64,000 nucleotides of DNA from Streptacidiphilus sp. 4-A2 (GTDB lineage Bacteria; Actinomycetota; Actinomycetes; Streptomycetales; Streptomycetaceae). Position 1 is the first letter of the stretch. Each line of letters begins with the position of its first letter. The position numbers were made by a program, and so were the translations under genes. This document shows positions 30,133 to 40,631 of this stretch, piece after piece. The notes beneath the pieces are model-generated. The model did not search any database and was not told where the DNA came from. It saw nothing but the letters and a program-made list of their open reading frames with translations. The stretch is from positions 1,984,001 through 2,048,000 of the forward strand of contig JAAFYY010000001.1 in NCBI GenBank assembly GCA_014284505.1, read 5' to 3'.

Positions 30133-31601
30133 ATGGCAAGTAGTCAGCAAGCAGTTACCCGGCCGGAGGCGGCCGCTCAAGCTGACGCCATTCCGTGGGC
30201 GACGATGTCGCTGGTCATGGCCGCGATGTTCATGGCGGTCCTCGACTCGTTCATCGTCGTGGTCGCCGACCCCTCGATCGTGAAGGACCTGCACGCCTCC
30301 ACCGGCGACATCCAGTGGGTCCTGGCGGGATACCAGCTGAGCTACGCCGTCTTCATCATCACCGCGACCCGGCTGGCCGACCTTACGCCGCAAGCGGATC
30401 TTCCTCCTCGGGTGGCCCTGTTCACCCTGGCCTCGGTGGCCTGCGCACTGTCGCCCAGTGCGGGCGCCCTGATCGGCTCGCGGGTCGTCCAGGGTCTGGG
30501 CGCAGCTCTGATGGTGCCTCAGGTCTTCGCCTATGTCACGGTGCTGGTGCCGGCCGCACGGCGGCACAGCGTCTACGGCGTGGTCGGCATCGTGCTGGGC
30601 ATGGCCACCATCGGCGGGACAGATCATCGGCGGTCTGCTGATCGGCGCCAACGTGTTCGACTCCGGCTGGCGGCTGGTGTTCTGGGTCAACGTGCCGATC
30701 GGCATCGTCCTGTTCCTGCTCGCCCCGCGGTATCTGCCGAGACGGGGCAAGGCCGCCACCCGCAAGGTGGACCTGCCCGGCGTCCTGGTACTCAGCGCGG
30801 CCCTCTTCCTGCTGGCGCTCCCGCTGATCCAGGGGCAGGAGGCCGGCTGTCGTGGTGGGTCTGGGCCTGCTTCGCGGGCAGCGCGGTGGCGTTCGGCCTG
30901 TTCGTCGTGGTCGAGCGGGGTATGGAACGGCGGGGCGGCGACCCGCTGGTGCCGCTGTCCCTGTTCAGCCAGCGCTCGTTCTCGCTCGGGATCATCCTTG
31001 TCCTCGCCTGTACGCGCTGGTCTACTCGTACAACCTGGTGCTGTCGGTGACGATGCAGCAGGGCCTCGGCCTGTCGCCGCTGGATGCGGGTCTGGTCCAG
31101 GCTCCGCAGGCCACGGCGTTCTTCATCTTCAGCATGACGGCGAGCCGGATCATCCCGAAGTACGGGCGGCGGGTCCTGGAAGCCGGAGTGATCATCATGG
31201 CGGTCGGCTACCTGGGGGCCGGCATCCTGCTGGTGTCCGGCCCGCGGATCACCCCGCTGCTGGTCCCGACCCTCATCCTGCAGGGCATCGGCGGCGGACT
31301 GGTCATCCCGCAGGCGCTGAACACCGTGCTGAGCCGGATCAAGCCGGAGTCGGCGGGTGTCGCCTCGGGTGTCCTGTCCACCGCCCAGCAGTGCGCGCGG
31401 AGCGTTCGGCGTCGCCATCATCGCGCGGCCCTTCAGCTCCTTCCACCCGGGACCGTCGGCAGGGCCGTGGCCTCGGGCCACGCCTTCGCGGTCGCGTCCT
31501 TCGGGGTGACGATCTTCGCCGTGATCGCGGGCGTCGTCGTCTACCTGCTGCGAAGCGGCCGCCGGCCCAGGCCTGAACCGCGCCGATGGCCACCGCCGTA
31601 A
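30133..31601 (+). CDS. MFS drug exporter, DHA2 (14-helix) type
   Basis: About 489 residues, many membrane helices. N-terminus MASSQQAVTRPEAAAQADAI, first helix with FMAVLDSFIVVVADPSI (the D-S-F variant of motif C/D1 of DHA2 proteins), then WVLAGYQLSYAVF. A local three-base deficit near 30385-30415 scrambles the loop motif that should read like LADLYGRKR and then restores the frame. Further frameshifts lie near 30620, 30845, 31010 and 31395. Likely proton-driven export of the product or of toxic intermediates. It shares an operator region with the P450, so it belongs to the TetR regulon. Confidence 0.8.
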
Positions 31602-31651
31602 GCCGCGGCCCGACCGGACGGCGGAGCGCGGGCGCCCGACCGCACGCAGCC

Positions 31652-31690
31652 GGGCGCCCCGAGCAGCCACCACGGCCGTTCGGGGCGCCC
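31652..31690. terminator. Hairpin between convergent MFS and SARP genes
   Basis: GGGCGCCCCGA (31652-31662) pairs with TCGGGGCGCCC (31680-31690), 11 bp. An alternative stem GGCGCCCG (31631-31638) / CGGGCGCC (31651-31658) overlaps it. It lies between convergent genes and probably acts as a bidirectional terminator. Confidence 0.65.
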
Positions 31691-31822
31691 GCCCGGCTCT
31701 CAACGCACTCAGGGGTCCCAGCAAAATCAGCGCACTCGGCGCACTCAGCGCTCGAAGGCGAGCCTGCCCGGTGGCGCGGGCGGGAATGGCGGACACGGCG
31801 GGCCGGAACGTCGAATCGAGAG

Positions 31823-32572
31823 TCATCTCGGCCGCCGTGCGCAGCTCGGCACCGGACTGACGCCCAGTTCCTCGCTCAGCACCCGAACAGCGCTCTGGTA
31901 GGCCTCGACTGCCTCCGCGTGCCTGCCCATCGAGCGGAGGGCGGCAATGTAGCGGGCCCGCATGGTCTCGTTCAACGGATCCTCGGCGATGAACTTCCTG
32001 GCGTTCAGCACCACCTTCTGGTTGTCACCGAGGTCCAGCCAGGCGTCGATCAGGGCCTCCCGGGCGGCGGCCCGCCAGTGGTGCAGTTCATCGGCCGCGG
32101 CCGCGCCCATCGGGCCGTCGAGCGCGTCGATCAGGGCGTTGCCGCGCCACAGCGAGAGCGCGTCCTCCAGGATGGTCGCGACCACCGAGGGAGTGGCCGG
32201 TGCCAGGTTCAGCGCCCGCTTGACCAGATCGTTGAACTGGTGGGCGTCGACCATGTTCCGGTCGACGTTGAGGCGGTAGCCCGAGTTCACCGTCTTCAGC
32301 AGGTCGAACTGCCCGCCGAGCCGTCTGCTCCACCGGCGGAGCCTGGCCACATGGGCATGCAGGGCGTTGATCGCATCGTCCGTGGTCTCGGTGAGCTTCA
32401 GTTCCTCGATCAGCTCGTCCCGTTGAACCTCGGTGCCGGCCCGGAGTGCGAGCAGGGTGAGAATCATCCGCAGTCTCGATCCGCTCAACTCGACCTCGAC
32501 GTTTTGGAACTCTATGCGCAAAGGTCCTAAAATGCTCAGTCCGCCGGTGACGACCACGTCGATCCTCCCCAT
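31823..32572 (-). CDS. SARP-family pathway activator with a TTA codon
   Basis: 249 residues from the ATG at 32572 (MGRIDVVVTGGLSI). OmpR-like DNA-binding domain (LRMILTLLALRAGTEVQRDE, VARLRRW) and bacterial transcriptional activation domain (ALSLWRG, REALIDAWLDLGDNQKV, SMGRHAEAVEAYQSAVRVL, EELGVSPVP). It is a small SARP of the type that switches on antibiotic clusters; the valanimycin cluster has one (VlmI). Leu15 is encoded by TTA (bases 32528-32530), making translation dependent on the bldA leucyl-tRNA. The last ~8 residues may be shifted; a one-base change near 31855 would extend the end. It is divergent from the TetR gene. Confidence 0.85.
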   Translation of the reverse strand: MGRIDVVVTGGLSILGPLRIEFQNVEVELSGSRLRMILTLLALRAGTEVQRDELIEELKLTETTDDAINALHAHVARLRRWSRRLGGQFDLLKTVNSGYRLNVDRNMVDAHQFNDLVKRALNLAPATPSVVATILEDALSLWRGNALIDALDGPMGAAAADELHHWRAAAREALIDAWLDLGDNQKVVLNARKFIAEDPLNETMRARYIAALRSMGRHAEAVEAYQSAVRVLSEELGVSPVPSCARRPR

Positions 32573-32717
32573 AGGCTTCCGGGAGCGTACGTTCGATTGA
32601 TGGCGGCCTGCATCCCACACGTTCGAGTAGACGCCCCCTGTCCGATCAGGTAGCCGGGTGCCTCGACCACGGGTAATTGCCCGTTCCGCCTTCATGACCG
32701 AGTCGGCCGACCTGGTG

Positions 32718-32731
32718 TACGATCGACCGTA
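32718..32731. promoter_or_regulatory. Palindromic operator, copy 2 (overlaps TetR start)
   Basis: TACGATCGACCGTA, one change from the symmetric TACGGTCGACCGTA. Its last base is the A of the ATG at 32731, so a bound repressor would block transcription or initiation of its own gene. It also lies between the divergent SARP and TetR genes and could affect the SARP promoter. Confidence 0.75.
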
Positions 32732-33348
32732 TGGGTAGTGCTATGGCAGATGTCACCGACAAACGCCTCCTGCGCGGCGCCCAGACCCGCAAGGTGGTAC
32801 TTCAGCGGGCGATCGACATCGCCTCGCTCGACAGTCTCGAAGGGGCCAGTTTCGGCCGCCTGGCCGCGGACACCGGGCTCAGCAAGGCCGGCATTCAGAC
32901 GCTTTTCAAGACGAAGGAAGCGCTGCAGCTGGCGATCGTCGAGTACGCGCGCGAGCTGTTCGTCGACCATGTCGTCCAGCCGGCCAGGTCCGCACCACGT
33001 GGCGTGGCCCGGGTCCGCGCGCTGTTCGACGAATGGGTCGTCTACGTCTCGACGCCGCTGTGCGCGGGCGGCTGCTTCCGGGCCGCCAACCTCGCGGCCT
33101 TCGACAGCCGCACCGGACCCGTCCACGACGCGCTCTTCCGCGACCATCGCGCCTGGCTGGAAGTCATCGCCGCCGAACTGCGGTACGCCGTCGACCAGGG
33201 CGAGATCGCGGACCAGGACGTGGAGCTCGCTGCCTTCCAGATCGACGCCCTGATGTGCGCCGCGAACACCGCGTTGCAGACCGGGGACGACAGTGCGGTG
33301 GACAAGGTCCGCCGCATTGTCGAGGGTCTGCTGACCGCCCCGGACTGA
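32731..33348 (+). CDS. TetR-family regulator
   Basis: Intact, 205 residues. N-terminal helix-turn-helix at residues ~30-65 (SFGRLAADTGLSKAGIQTLF, KTKEALQLAIVEYA). The C-terminal ligand domain has VYVSTPLCAGGCF and AYALDQ-like AVDQGEIADQDVE, of the TetR_C type with a Cys pair (ACGGCF-like). ATG 32731 is the first start; ATG 32743 (MADVTD) would free the operator from the coding region and is a good alternative. The palindrome overlapping its start and the two further copies suggest autoregulation and control of the P450/MFS and SGNH hydrolase promoters. Confidence 0.85.
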   Translation: MGSAMADVTDKRLLRGAQTRKVVLQRAIDIASLDSLEGASFGRLAADTGLSKAGIQTLFKTKEALQLAIVEYARELFVDHVVQPARSAPRGVARVRALFDEWVVYVSTPLCAGGCFRAANLAAFDSRTGPVHDALFRDHRAWLEVIAAELRYAVDQGEIADQDVELAAFQIDALMCAANTALQTGDDSAVDKVRRIVEGLLTAPD

Positions 33349-33362
33349 GCCGGCGCCGACAC

Positions 33363-33397
33363 GACGGTGCGGTGGACCAGCGGTCCACCGCACCGTC
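33363..33397. terminator. 16-bp hairpin between TetR and monooxygenase genes
   Basis: GACGGTGCGGTGGACC (33363-33378), loop AGC, GGTCCACCGCACCGTC (33382-33397): a perfect stem between convergent genes, best read as a bidirectional terminator. Confidence 0.8.
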
Positions 33398-33445
33398 CCG
33401 CGCCCGCCCGCCGCCACTCCGGGAGCCGCCCCGGAAGCCGGAGGG

Positions 33446-34937
33446 TCAGCCGCGGAAGTCGCTCAGCTCGAAGGCCTGCGGATCCGGCCGGCGGGTGGCC
33501 CGCCAGTACGAGGTTCCGGTCCCGGGCCAGGACTGCCGGTTGTGGCCGGTGCTGTCCAGGAACCAGCTGTCGCAGCCGCCCGTGTTCCAGACCGACCGGG
33601 CGAGCCTGCCGTGCAGCCGGCCGTTGAACTCCCGCTGCACGTCGGCCTTCACCTCCAGCCGGGTCGCCCGGCGCGACTTCATCATCCGCAGGCACTCGAC
33701 GACGTAGTGGAGCTGCGCCTCGATCACGAACAGGATCGACTGGGCCCCGCCGCCGGAGTTGGGCCCATCAGCATGAACAGGTTCGGGAAGCCCGCCACGG
33801 TCGTGCCGAGGTGCGCGACCATGCCGTCCTGCCAGGCCTCCTGGATGGTGAGCCCGCCGCGGCCGACGATGTGCTCGTCGGCGCAGCGGTTCTCGGTCGA
33901 GAACCCGGTCCCGAGGATCACCACGTCCGCCTCGAAATGGCGCCCGTCCACCGTGGTGATGCCGGTCTCGGTGAATTCGGCGATCCCATGGGTGATCAGC
34001 TCGACCCCGGCCGTTGCAGCGCCGGGTAGTAGTCGTTCGACAGCAGGATGCGTTTGCACCCGATCTGGTAGTCGGGAGTCAGTTTCGCCCGGAGCGCCGG
34101 GTCCGCCACCTGCTTCTCCAGCATCCGCCGGGAGGCCAGCTCCAGTATCCTGACGAACTTCGGGTTCAGAAACGCGAGCACCGGTATCTCGTGGGTCCAG
34201 TACGCGATGTTGCGGTACACCTTCTGCGCGAGCGGGACGGCCTTGAACAGCCGCCGCTCGAAATCCGACAGCGGCCGGTCCGCCTTGGGCAGCATCCAGT
34301 GCGCGCTGCGCTGGAAGACGTCCAGCTGGGCCACCGTGTCGACGATCTCCGGAATGAACTGCACCGCGCTCGCGCCGGTGCCGACGACCGCGACCCGCTT
34401 GTCCTTGAGGTCGACCGAGTGGTCCCACTCGGCGGAGTGGAAGATGGTGCCCTGGAACCGGTCCATTCCCGGGATCTCCGGGGTGTTGAGCAGGTGCAGC
34501 GCCCCGTGGGCCATCACCACCACCCGCGGCCGGTACTCCCGTCCCGAGCTGGTCCGCACCCGCCACCGGTCGCTCGCCTCGTCGAACTCGTACGACACGG
34601 CCTCGGTGTTGAACCTGATGTACCGTTCGAGATCGTGGTCCTTGACGACCCGCTGGATGTAGTCGAGGATCTCCGGCTGCTTCGCGTACATCCGGCTCCA
34701 GTCCGGATTCTGGGCGAAGGAGTACGAGTACATGACGCTCGCGACGTCACACGCGCAACCGGGGTAGGTGTTGTCCCGCCAGGTTCCGCCGACCCCGTCC
34801 GCCTTCTCCAGGATGACGAAGTCCGGCTGGCCCGCTTCGAGCAGCTTGACCGCCATGCCTAGCCCGGCGAACCCGGTGCCCACGATGAGCACCTCCGGCG
34901 TTTCGACCGTCCTTGCCTCCGTCGGCCTGGATCCCAT
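33446..34937 (-). CDS. Flavin-containing (Baeyer-Villiger type) monooxygenase 1
   Basis: About 497 residues from the ATG at 34937 (MGSRPTEARTVETPEVL). FAD site VLIVGTGFAGLGMAVKL, then GGTWRDNTYPGCACDV (the GGTW-DxYPG signature), the BVMO fingerprint region FQGTIFHSAEW, and the second nucleotide motif VAVVGTGASAVQFIPEI; C-terminal ATGF-like ILGTGFSTEN. These enzymes use FAD and NADPH to insert oxygen next to a ketone or to oxidise heteroatoms. Frameshifts lie near 34015 and 33760. It is divergent from a second member at 35146; the two differ in sequence and are not a recent duplication. Confidence 0.85.
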
Positions 34938-35145
34938 CAGTCGCTCCCCAATCCGCAGTCCCCGAAGAACAGCGAGGTCGATTTCCGGGCCCCATCATCA
35001 GCGGCGCCTCTGAAACCCTGCTGTCCATGGCCGGACGCCCGGTTCAGAGGCTCGTCAGGTCCCTTCTGGAATGCTCGGGCTCTTCGATGATTCGGGACGG
35101 GCGTGACCGGAGATCCGATCGCCCTTGAGCGCTACGGACTTGCAT

Positions 35146-36631
35146 ATGCCGAAAGATGCCCCGAGCAGGACCTCCCGGGCGAGCAGCCCCGCGGCCGAGA
35201 GCCGTCACGCGCACATCGTCGTGATCGGCGGCGGCCTGGCCGGCCTGGCGACCGCGATCCGCCTCCGCCGGGAGGGTGGCACGACCTGCTGGTCCTCGAA
35301 CGCGGTGCGGACATCGGCGGCACCTGGCGGGACAACACCTACCCGGGCGCGGCATGTGACGTACCGTCACATCTGTACTCGTTCTCCTTCGCGATGAACC
35401 CGGGCTGGAGCAGGTCGTTCTCCGGGCAGCGCGAGATCCAGGAGTACCTGCTGCGCGTCACCCGCCGCTACCGGGTGCGGGACAACCATGTCTTCGGCTG
35501 CGAGGTGCTGAGCGCGCGGTGGATCGGGAGCGCGGCGCGGTGGCGGATCGAGACCACCAAGGGGGTGTTCACGGCCGGCATCCTGGTCGGTGCGTGGGGC
35601 GCGCTGTGCGAGCCGGCGCTCCCCGACATCAAGGGCATCGAGGGGTTCAAGGGAGATCTTCCACTCCGCCCGGTGGAACCACGAGGTCGATCTGACGGGC
35701 CGTAAGGTCGCCGTCATCGGCACCGGCGCCTCCGCCGTCCAGATCGTGCCGGCCATCGCCGACAAGGTCGCCGAACTCACCGTCTTCCAGCGCACCGCGC
35801 CGTGGGTGCTCCCCCGCCTGGACCGGCGCTACTCCCTGCCCGAACGCCTCGCCTGCCGGTTCGTCCCGTTCTACCAGCGGCTGGCCCGCTCCGGGATCTA
35901 CTGGGCGCACGAGGCCCAGGCGATCGCCCTGGCCAGGGTCCCCGCGCTGCTGAGGCCGGTCGAACTGCTCGCCCGGGCCAAGCTGCGCCGGGAGGTCCGC
36001 GACCCGCGGGTGCGCCGGAGCCTGACCCCCGACTACCGGCTGGGCTGCAAGCGGATCCTGCTGTCCAACGGCTACTACCCGGCGTTCAACCGCGACAACG
36101 TCCGTCTGGTCACCGACCGGGTGGCCGAGATCAAGGAGGACCGCCTGGTCACCACGGACGGCTCGGTCCACGAGGCCGACGCCCTGGTCCTGGCGACCGG
36201 GTTCCACGTCACCGACTCGCCCACCTACCACAAGGTCTTCGGCAAGGACGGACGCAGTCTCAGCGAGGTGTTCGACGAGGTGGGCCTGCAATGCTACAAG
36301 GGCACCGCGATCGCCAACTTCCCGAACATGTTCGCTGGTCGGCCCGAACACCGGGCTCGGCCACAGCTCGATCATCTTCATGATCGAGTCCCACCAATAC
36401 CTGCCGAGCCCTGGCGACCATGCGGCAACGGGGCTGCGCTCGCTCGAAGTCCGGGCCGAGGCGCAGGCGGAGTACGCCCGGATGCTGAAGCGCAGGCTGT
36501 CCAGGACGGTCTGGAACACCGGCGGCTGCGCCAGCTGGTACATCGACAAGCACGGCGACAACACACACTGTGGCCCGGCTTCCACCTTCGAATTCCGGCA
36601 AGATCACAAGGAAGTCGACATATCGGCGTAG
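35146..36631 (+). CDS. Flavin-containing (Baeyer-Villiger type) monooxygenase 2
   Basis: About 495 residues. FAD site HIVVIGGGLAGLATAIRL, GGTWRDNTYPGAACDVPSHL, BVMO fingerprint FKGEIFHSARW (after frame repair near 35655), second site VAVIGTGASAVQIVP, later VLATGFHVTD, and a tail with SRTVWNTGGCASWYIDKHG. The ATG at 35146 (MPKDAPSRTSRAS) is chosen; an upstream TTG at 35125 is possible. Frameshifts lie near 35280, 35655 and 36345. It is followed after 21 bases by an SDR gene with a good ribosome site, so the two form an operon. Confidence 0.85.
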
Positions 36632-36652
36632 ACGTTCCGGCGGAGGGGCAGC

Positions 36653-37485
36653 ATGAGCGACAGGACCGCGGACTACCGCTTCGACGGGAAGGTCGTCGTC
36701 ATCACCGGCGGGCGCGGAATAGGCCGCGCGCTGGCGGTGAGCCGGCCGCGCAGGGCGCCCGGCTCGCCCTCACCGATGTCGACCTCGCCGGCGTCCTGAC
36801 CACGGCCGCCGTGCGAGGAACTGGGCCGCAGTGCGGTGGAACGGCTGGACGTACCGAGCGGGCCGCCGTCCTGACGTACGCGGACGCCGTCCGGCCGGTT
36901 CGGCAAGGTCAACCAGCTACGCGAACGCCGGTGTGGCGTACTCGGCGAGGTGGAGCGCGAGACGTTCAAGGACATCGAACGCATCGTGGACGTGAACTTC
37001 TGGGGTGGTGAACGTGACAAGGCCTTCCTGCCGCACCTGATCGAATCCGCGACGGCCATGTCGTCAACGTCTCCAGCCTGTTCGGCCTGATCACCTTCCC
37101 GGCCCAGAGCCCTACAACGCCTCGAAGTTCGCGCCGCGGGTTCACCGAGGCGCTTTCGCCAGGAGATGCTGCTCGCCGCCACCCGGTGCGGGTGACCTGC
37201 GTCCACCCCGGCGGGATCAAGACCGCGTGGCCCGCAACGCACCGTGGCGGAGGGGCTGGACCAGGCCCGGGTGGCGCGGAACTTCGACCGCAGGCTGGCC
37301 CTGCACAGCCCCGAGACGGCGCTGAGACCATCCTGGCCGGGGTGCGCCGGGGCGTGCCCGCGCGTCGTCGGCGCGGAGGCCAAGGCGCTCGACCTGCTCG
37401 GCGGATCACCCGTCCGGCTCCAGCGATTCGGGGTGCTATGTCCAGAATGCTGCGGATCGCCCCACGGCGGGCAGCCGGGAGCTGA
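36653..37485 (+). CDS. Short-chain dehydrogenase/reductase
   Basis: About 278 residues. The ATG at 36653 (MSDRTADYRFDGKVV) follows GGAGGGG. Cofactor motif VVVITGG-RGIGRALA, catalytic VNVSSLFGLI and YNASKF (Tyr-x-x-x-Lys), then RVTCVHPGGIKT: the classical SDR set. It is the most heavily damaged gene in the window, with frame changes about every 50-100 bases between 36735 and 37420. The oxidoreductase may interconvert an alcohol and a ketone for the monooxygenase just upstream. If the frameshifts are real it is a pseudogene; deletions of single G or C bases favour sequencing error. Confidence 0.75.
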
Positions 37486-37606
37486 CGGCTATTTCCGGCC
37501 CCGCCCCTTCCGGCGCACAAACAGTGATTCATGACACAGACAGCGTGAACTTCCCGTGACCTACTGTGGAACAAGTTGTCGTCCACTTCGCTCACGGAGG
37601 GTACGG

Positions 37607-38996
37607 ATGGATTGGACCGACCTGCCGAACAGGGTTCCGAAGCGCTCACCGCGGCCCGGAACTCCACTCCTTCCTCCGTCAGCGACCTCCTTTATCTCAT
37701 CGCCGCCAGCCCTCAGGAAACGCTCGGCCCTGACATTCTTGATAAACTCAACGGCGCCAACATCCGCTTCATCAAAGGGATGTCCGGACCTCGGTGGCGC
37801 TCGACAGGCCATCGCCGAGCTGGACCCGGCCCATCCGGCACGCGGACCTCGCCGCCTACCAGCTCTTCATGGGTTCATGGCCGGCGAGAAATCCGGGATC
37901 CGGCGGCAGGAGCACACGACCGTCTTCAGTTCGCACCAAAACAGGTCAGGGCGGTGTCCTGTCGATCAGATCGGTACTGGCACTCCGGAAATCTGTTCCA
38001 CGGACTCGCGCTCAACCAGTCGGCGGTCCGCTACGGCAGCGAAGCAAGCCCGCTGATACATTTCTGCACTATTTCCTGCTCGCCAAGAACTCACCGACAT
38101 CCATGTCCCGCATCTCGCCGACAAGACCCGGCGACCGAGAACTCATCGAGTCCTGCGGTCTGCACGCACTGGGCGCCGTACTGGAATCCCTGCGTTCGTG
38201 CTGTACCTCCAGTCGGACCAGCTCGACCAGGCGCAGCAGGCCGCCGCCATGGCCGTGGCCAGCGAGCACCGCGGGACCGTCGTCGGGCTGCCGCTCGCGC
38301 TGTCGTCGCCGCGATGGCTCAGCTGGGGCTGGGCGAGTGGGACGCGGCCCGCGCCTCGCTGGTCGTTCCACGCGCTCCCCCGCACCTACGCCTGACCGAC
38401 CCGTCGCCAGGGCCGCCTTCGCGGAGGTGGCCTGATCGCGCGCAGGACGGCCCGGTGGCGGCCGCCGACCGGATCCGGTCATTCTGGAATCTGCTCGCCA
38501 CCCGGTCGGCGTGCTTTCTGGAGGACCCGACCCCCCGTGGCTGATCACCATCGCCCCGCCGGCCGGACCCCGCCCTCGCCGAGCAGGCCCTGGCGCGGTC
38601 CAGCACCTGGCGGCGAACAACCGGGGCATCTCCGTGCTGGACTGCGCGGTCCAGGCAGAGGCCGCGTTCGCCGGCGAGCGGCCGGAGCTGCCGCTCTTCT
38701 GGAGCTGGGTTCCGAGACGATGTTTCGCCCCGGAACTTCCTCGCGGTCGGACGGAACTCCGGGCCGGAACAGCTGACCGGCACCAGGGAGGTCCCGCAGC
38801 CGCCGAACCCGCTCGACTCGCTCAGCCGCCGGGAGCTGGAAATCGCCCGGCTCGTGGGCAGCGGGCTGACCAACAAGCAGGTCGGCCTCCGTCTGGGAGT
38901 CTCCTCGCACACCGTCAACTTCCACCTGCGCAAGGTCTTCCGGAAACTCGCGATATCCACCCGGGTCATGCTCGGCCAGTTCATCGCCCAGGCTGA
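37607..38996 (+). CDS. LuxR-type regulator without ATPase domain (ends approximate)
   Basis: Start chosen at ATG 37607 (MDWTDLPNRV) because GGAGGG lies seven bases before it. After frame repair the first half is helical (SVSDLLYLIAASPQETLGPD, LNGANIRFIKGM) and the middle has repeat-like helices (LYLQSDQLDQAQQAAAMAVA, GLGEWDAARASL). The C-terminus is a clear LuxR helix-turn-helix (LSRRELEIARLVGSGLTNKQ, VGLRLGVSSHTVNFHLRKVF). It resembles the C-terminal half of large LAL regulators; no P-loop is visible. There are many frameshifts (near 37640, 37785, 37870, 38205, 38395, 38575 and 38710). The stop is uncertain. It converges on the MmgE/PrpD gene of the azoxy cluster. Confidence 0.6.
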
Positions 38997-39027
38997 GTCC
39001 GCCCCAGCAGTCGCTGTGTCCGCCGGG

Positions 39028-40592
39028 TCAGCGCTGAGCGCACGGAGCAGCACCCGGGCGGTCCGCGCCTGGTCGAGCGACTCGATGCGTTCCAGCTCGG
39101 CCAGCACCTCCGCGGAGCCGCCGGTGGCCAGGAACTTCCGGCGCACGATCGACGCGTGGTCCCGCCTGGTCTCCGGCCCCGCCGAGCCGATGAACGCGTC
39201 ACAGGCCTCGCCGGTGGTTTCGGCGTCCGCCAGTTCCAGCTCGACCCGGGCGCCGATCGCCATGGTCGCCTGCTCGAAGGTCTCCTCCGGTGCTCCCAGG
39301 CCGGCCAGCAGCCGGGGCGCGTCGGCGCCGACCCAGGCGATGAACTCGGGCCAGTCGAGCGCGCGGTCGCCGGCCTGGCGCAGTGCCTCGCCCAGCGGGG
39401 AGGTGGCCTGCGCCATCCGGGTCGAGAGCCCCATGTCGTGCTCGACCGAGACCTTGGCCGCGAGTTCCCAGCGGGCTTCGTCGCCCAACGCGGGGGCCGC
39501 GTAGTCCTCCGGTCCGAGGGATCCGGTCAGCAGCAGCGTGGCGACCCCGTACCCGACCGAGAGGGTCGCCGCGGAGACGCTGGTCCGCGGGCCCGCCAGG
39601 GCCGGGGCCACCTTCTTCTGCAACTGCCAGGTCAGCAGCGAGCCGTGGACGGTGATCCGGCGGATCCGGGACGGGTCGAGGGCGCCGAGGCGCTGGTGCA
39701 GCCGCTCCGCGCAGTCGAAGGCCGCGTGCAGGTAGGCGCTGCCCGGCCAGCGTTTGTACGTCAGCGTGTCGGTGTGCCAGCGGCGGCCGAGGCCGGCCAC
39801 CACGGCGTCCGGCAGCGGGACCGCCGACAGCTGGGCCAGCAGGCCCTCCGGGTGCTCCAGGATGGTCTCGGCGCCGGACAGGCCGTGCGCGGCGGCGTCG
39901 CAGGCGTCCAGCGCCATCCGGACCGGCGCCGCGGCGCTGAGCGCCTTGATGTCGCTGGTCACCACGCCGTGGTGGAGCGGGACGGCCAGGACTCCCAGGG
40001 CCAGGCCCAGACCCGCGGTCCACTCCTCGGCGGACGCCTTGCGGGCGTGCAGCCGGGCCGCCGCGGCACTGGCCAGGTGGGTGTGGGTGTTCGTCTGGCC
40101 GCGGAAGAACGGGCTCAGGATGGTCGCGGCCGAGATCCGCGCGGCGCACTCGTTGGCCGTGACGATCGTGGCGAGCAGCGACTTCCCGTCCAGCCGGCTG
40201 CGTTCCACCTCCGCGACCGCCACATTGACGGCCCCGGTCGACACATGGCCCGAGTAGGCCACCTCGTCGAAGTCGAGCACGGTGGCCAGGGCCGCCAGCA
40301 CATAGGCGGACCGCGTGGGGTCGGGCTGGAGCGGGGGCCCGAAGGCCCGCACGATCGCCTGGCCGACCGGATGGTTCAGCGAGGCCCGCACCGCCGCGAG
40401 GTTCGAGATGAGCTGGCTGCGCGCCGACGCGGCGGTGGCACGCGGAATACCGGCGTGGTCCACCGTGCGGGCCCAGGCCCCGAGCCTGGCGGTCAGGCTC
40501 GGCGCGGGCCCGGACGAAGGGTCGGACGCGGGCCCGGACGAAGGGTCGGGCGCGGGCCCGGCGCCGGTGGCGGCTGGTTCAGTGGTGGTCAT
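39028..40592 (-). CDS. vlmK-like: MmgE/PrpD family protein, VlmK-like
   Basis: About 520 residues from the ATG at 40592 (MTTTEPAATGAGPAPD), with a short GPxSDPSSGPA repeat at the N-terminus. MmgE/PrpD fold segments: VLDFDEVAYSGHVSTG, TANECAARISAATILSPFF, GQTNTHTHLASAAAARL, RMALDACDAAAHGLSG, KRWPGSAYLHAAFD, SVGYGVATLLLTG, KVSVEHDMGL. In valanimycin biosynthesis VlmK acts with the kinase VlmJ: the serine-derived hydroxyl of valanimycin hydrate is phosphorylated and eliminated to the alkene. A kinase gene of that type lies two genes upstream. The stop is not certain; the open frame runs on, and a one-base shift would end it at 39028. Confidence 0.8.
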
Positions 40593-40631
40593 CAGTGGGC
40601 ATCCATCCTCGGTCGGGCGCGGGGACGGCCG

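Noticed and set aside
30385-30415. A novel loop sequence in the MFS exporter
   Set aside because: Three separate missing bases within 30 nt scramble and then restore the frame; the shifted reading gives the standard LADLYGRKR-like motif.
28411-31050. An 879-codon open frame on the plus strand
   Set aside because: Its first 570 codons are the antisense of an intact P450 gene plus the intergenic region; only the part from 30133 is real, as the MFS exporter.
36653-37485. The SDR gene as a real pseudogene
   Set aside because: All catalytic motifs survive in order and the breaks are single G/C losses as in neighbouring genes, so sequencing error is the better explanation; this cannot be fully excluded.
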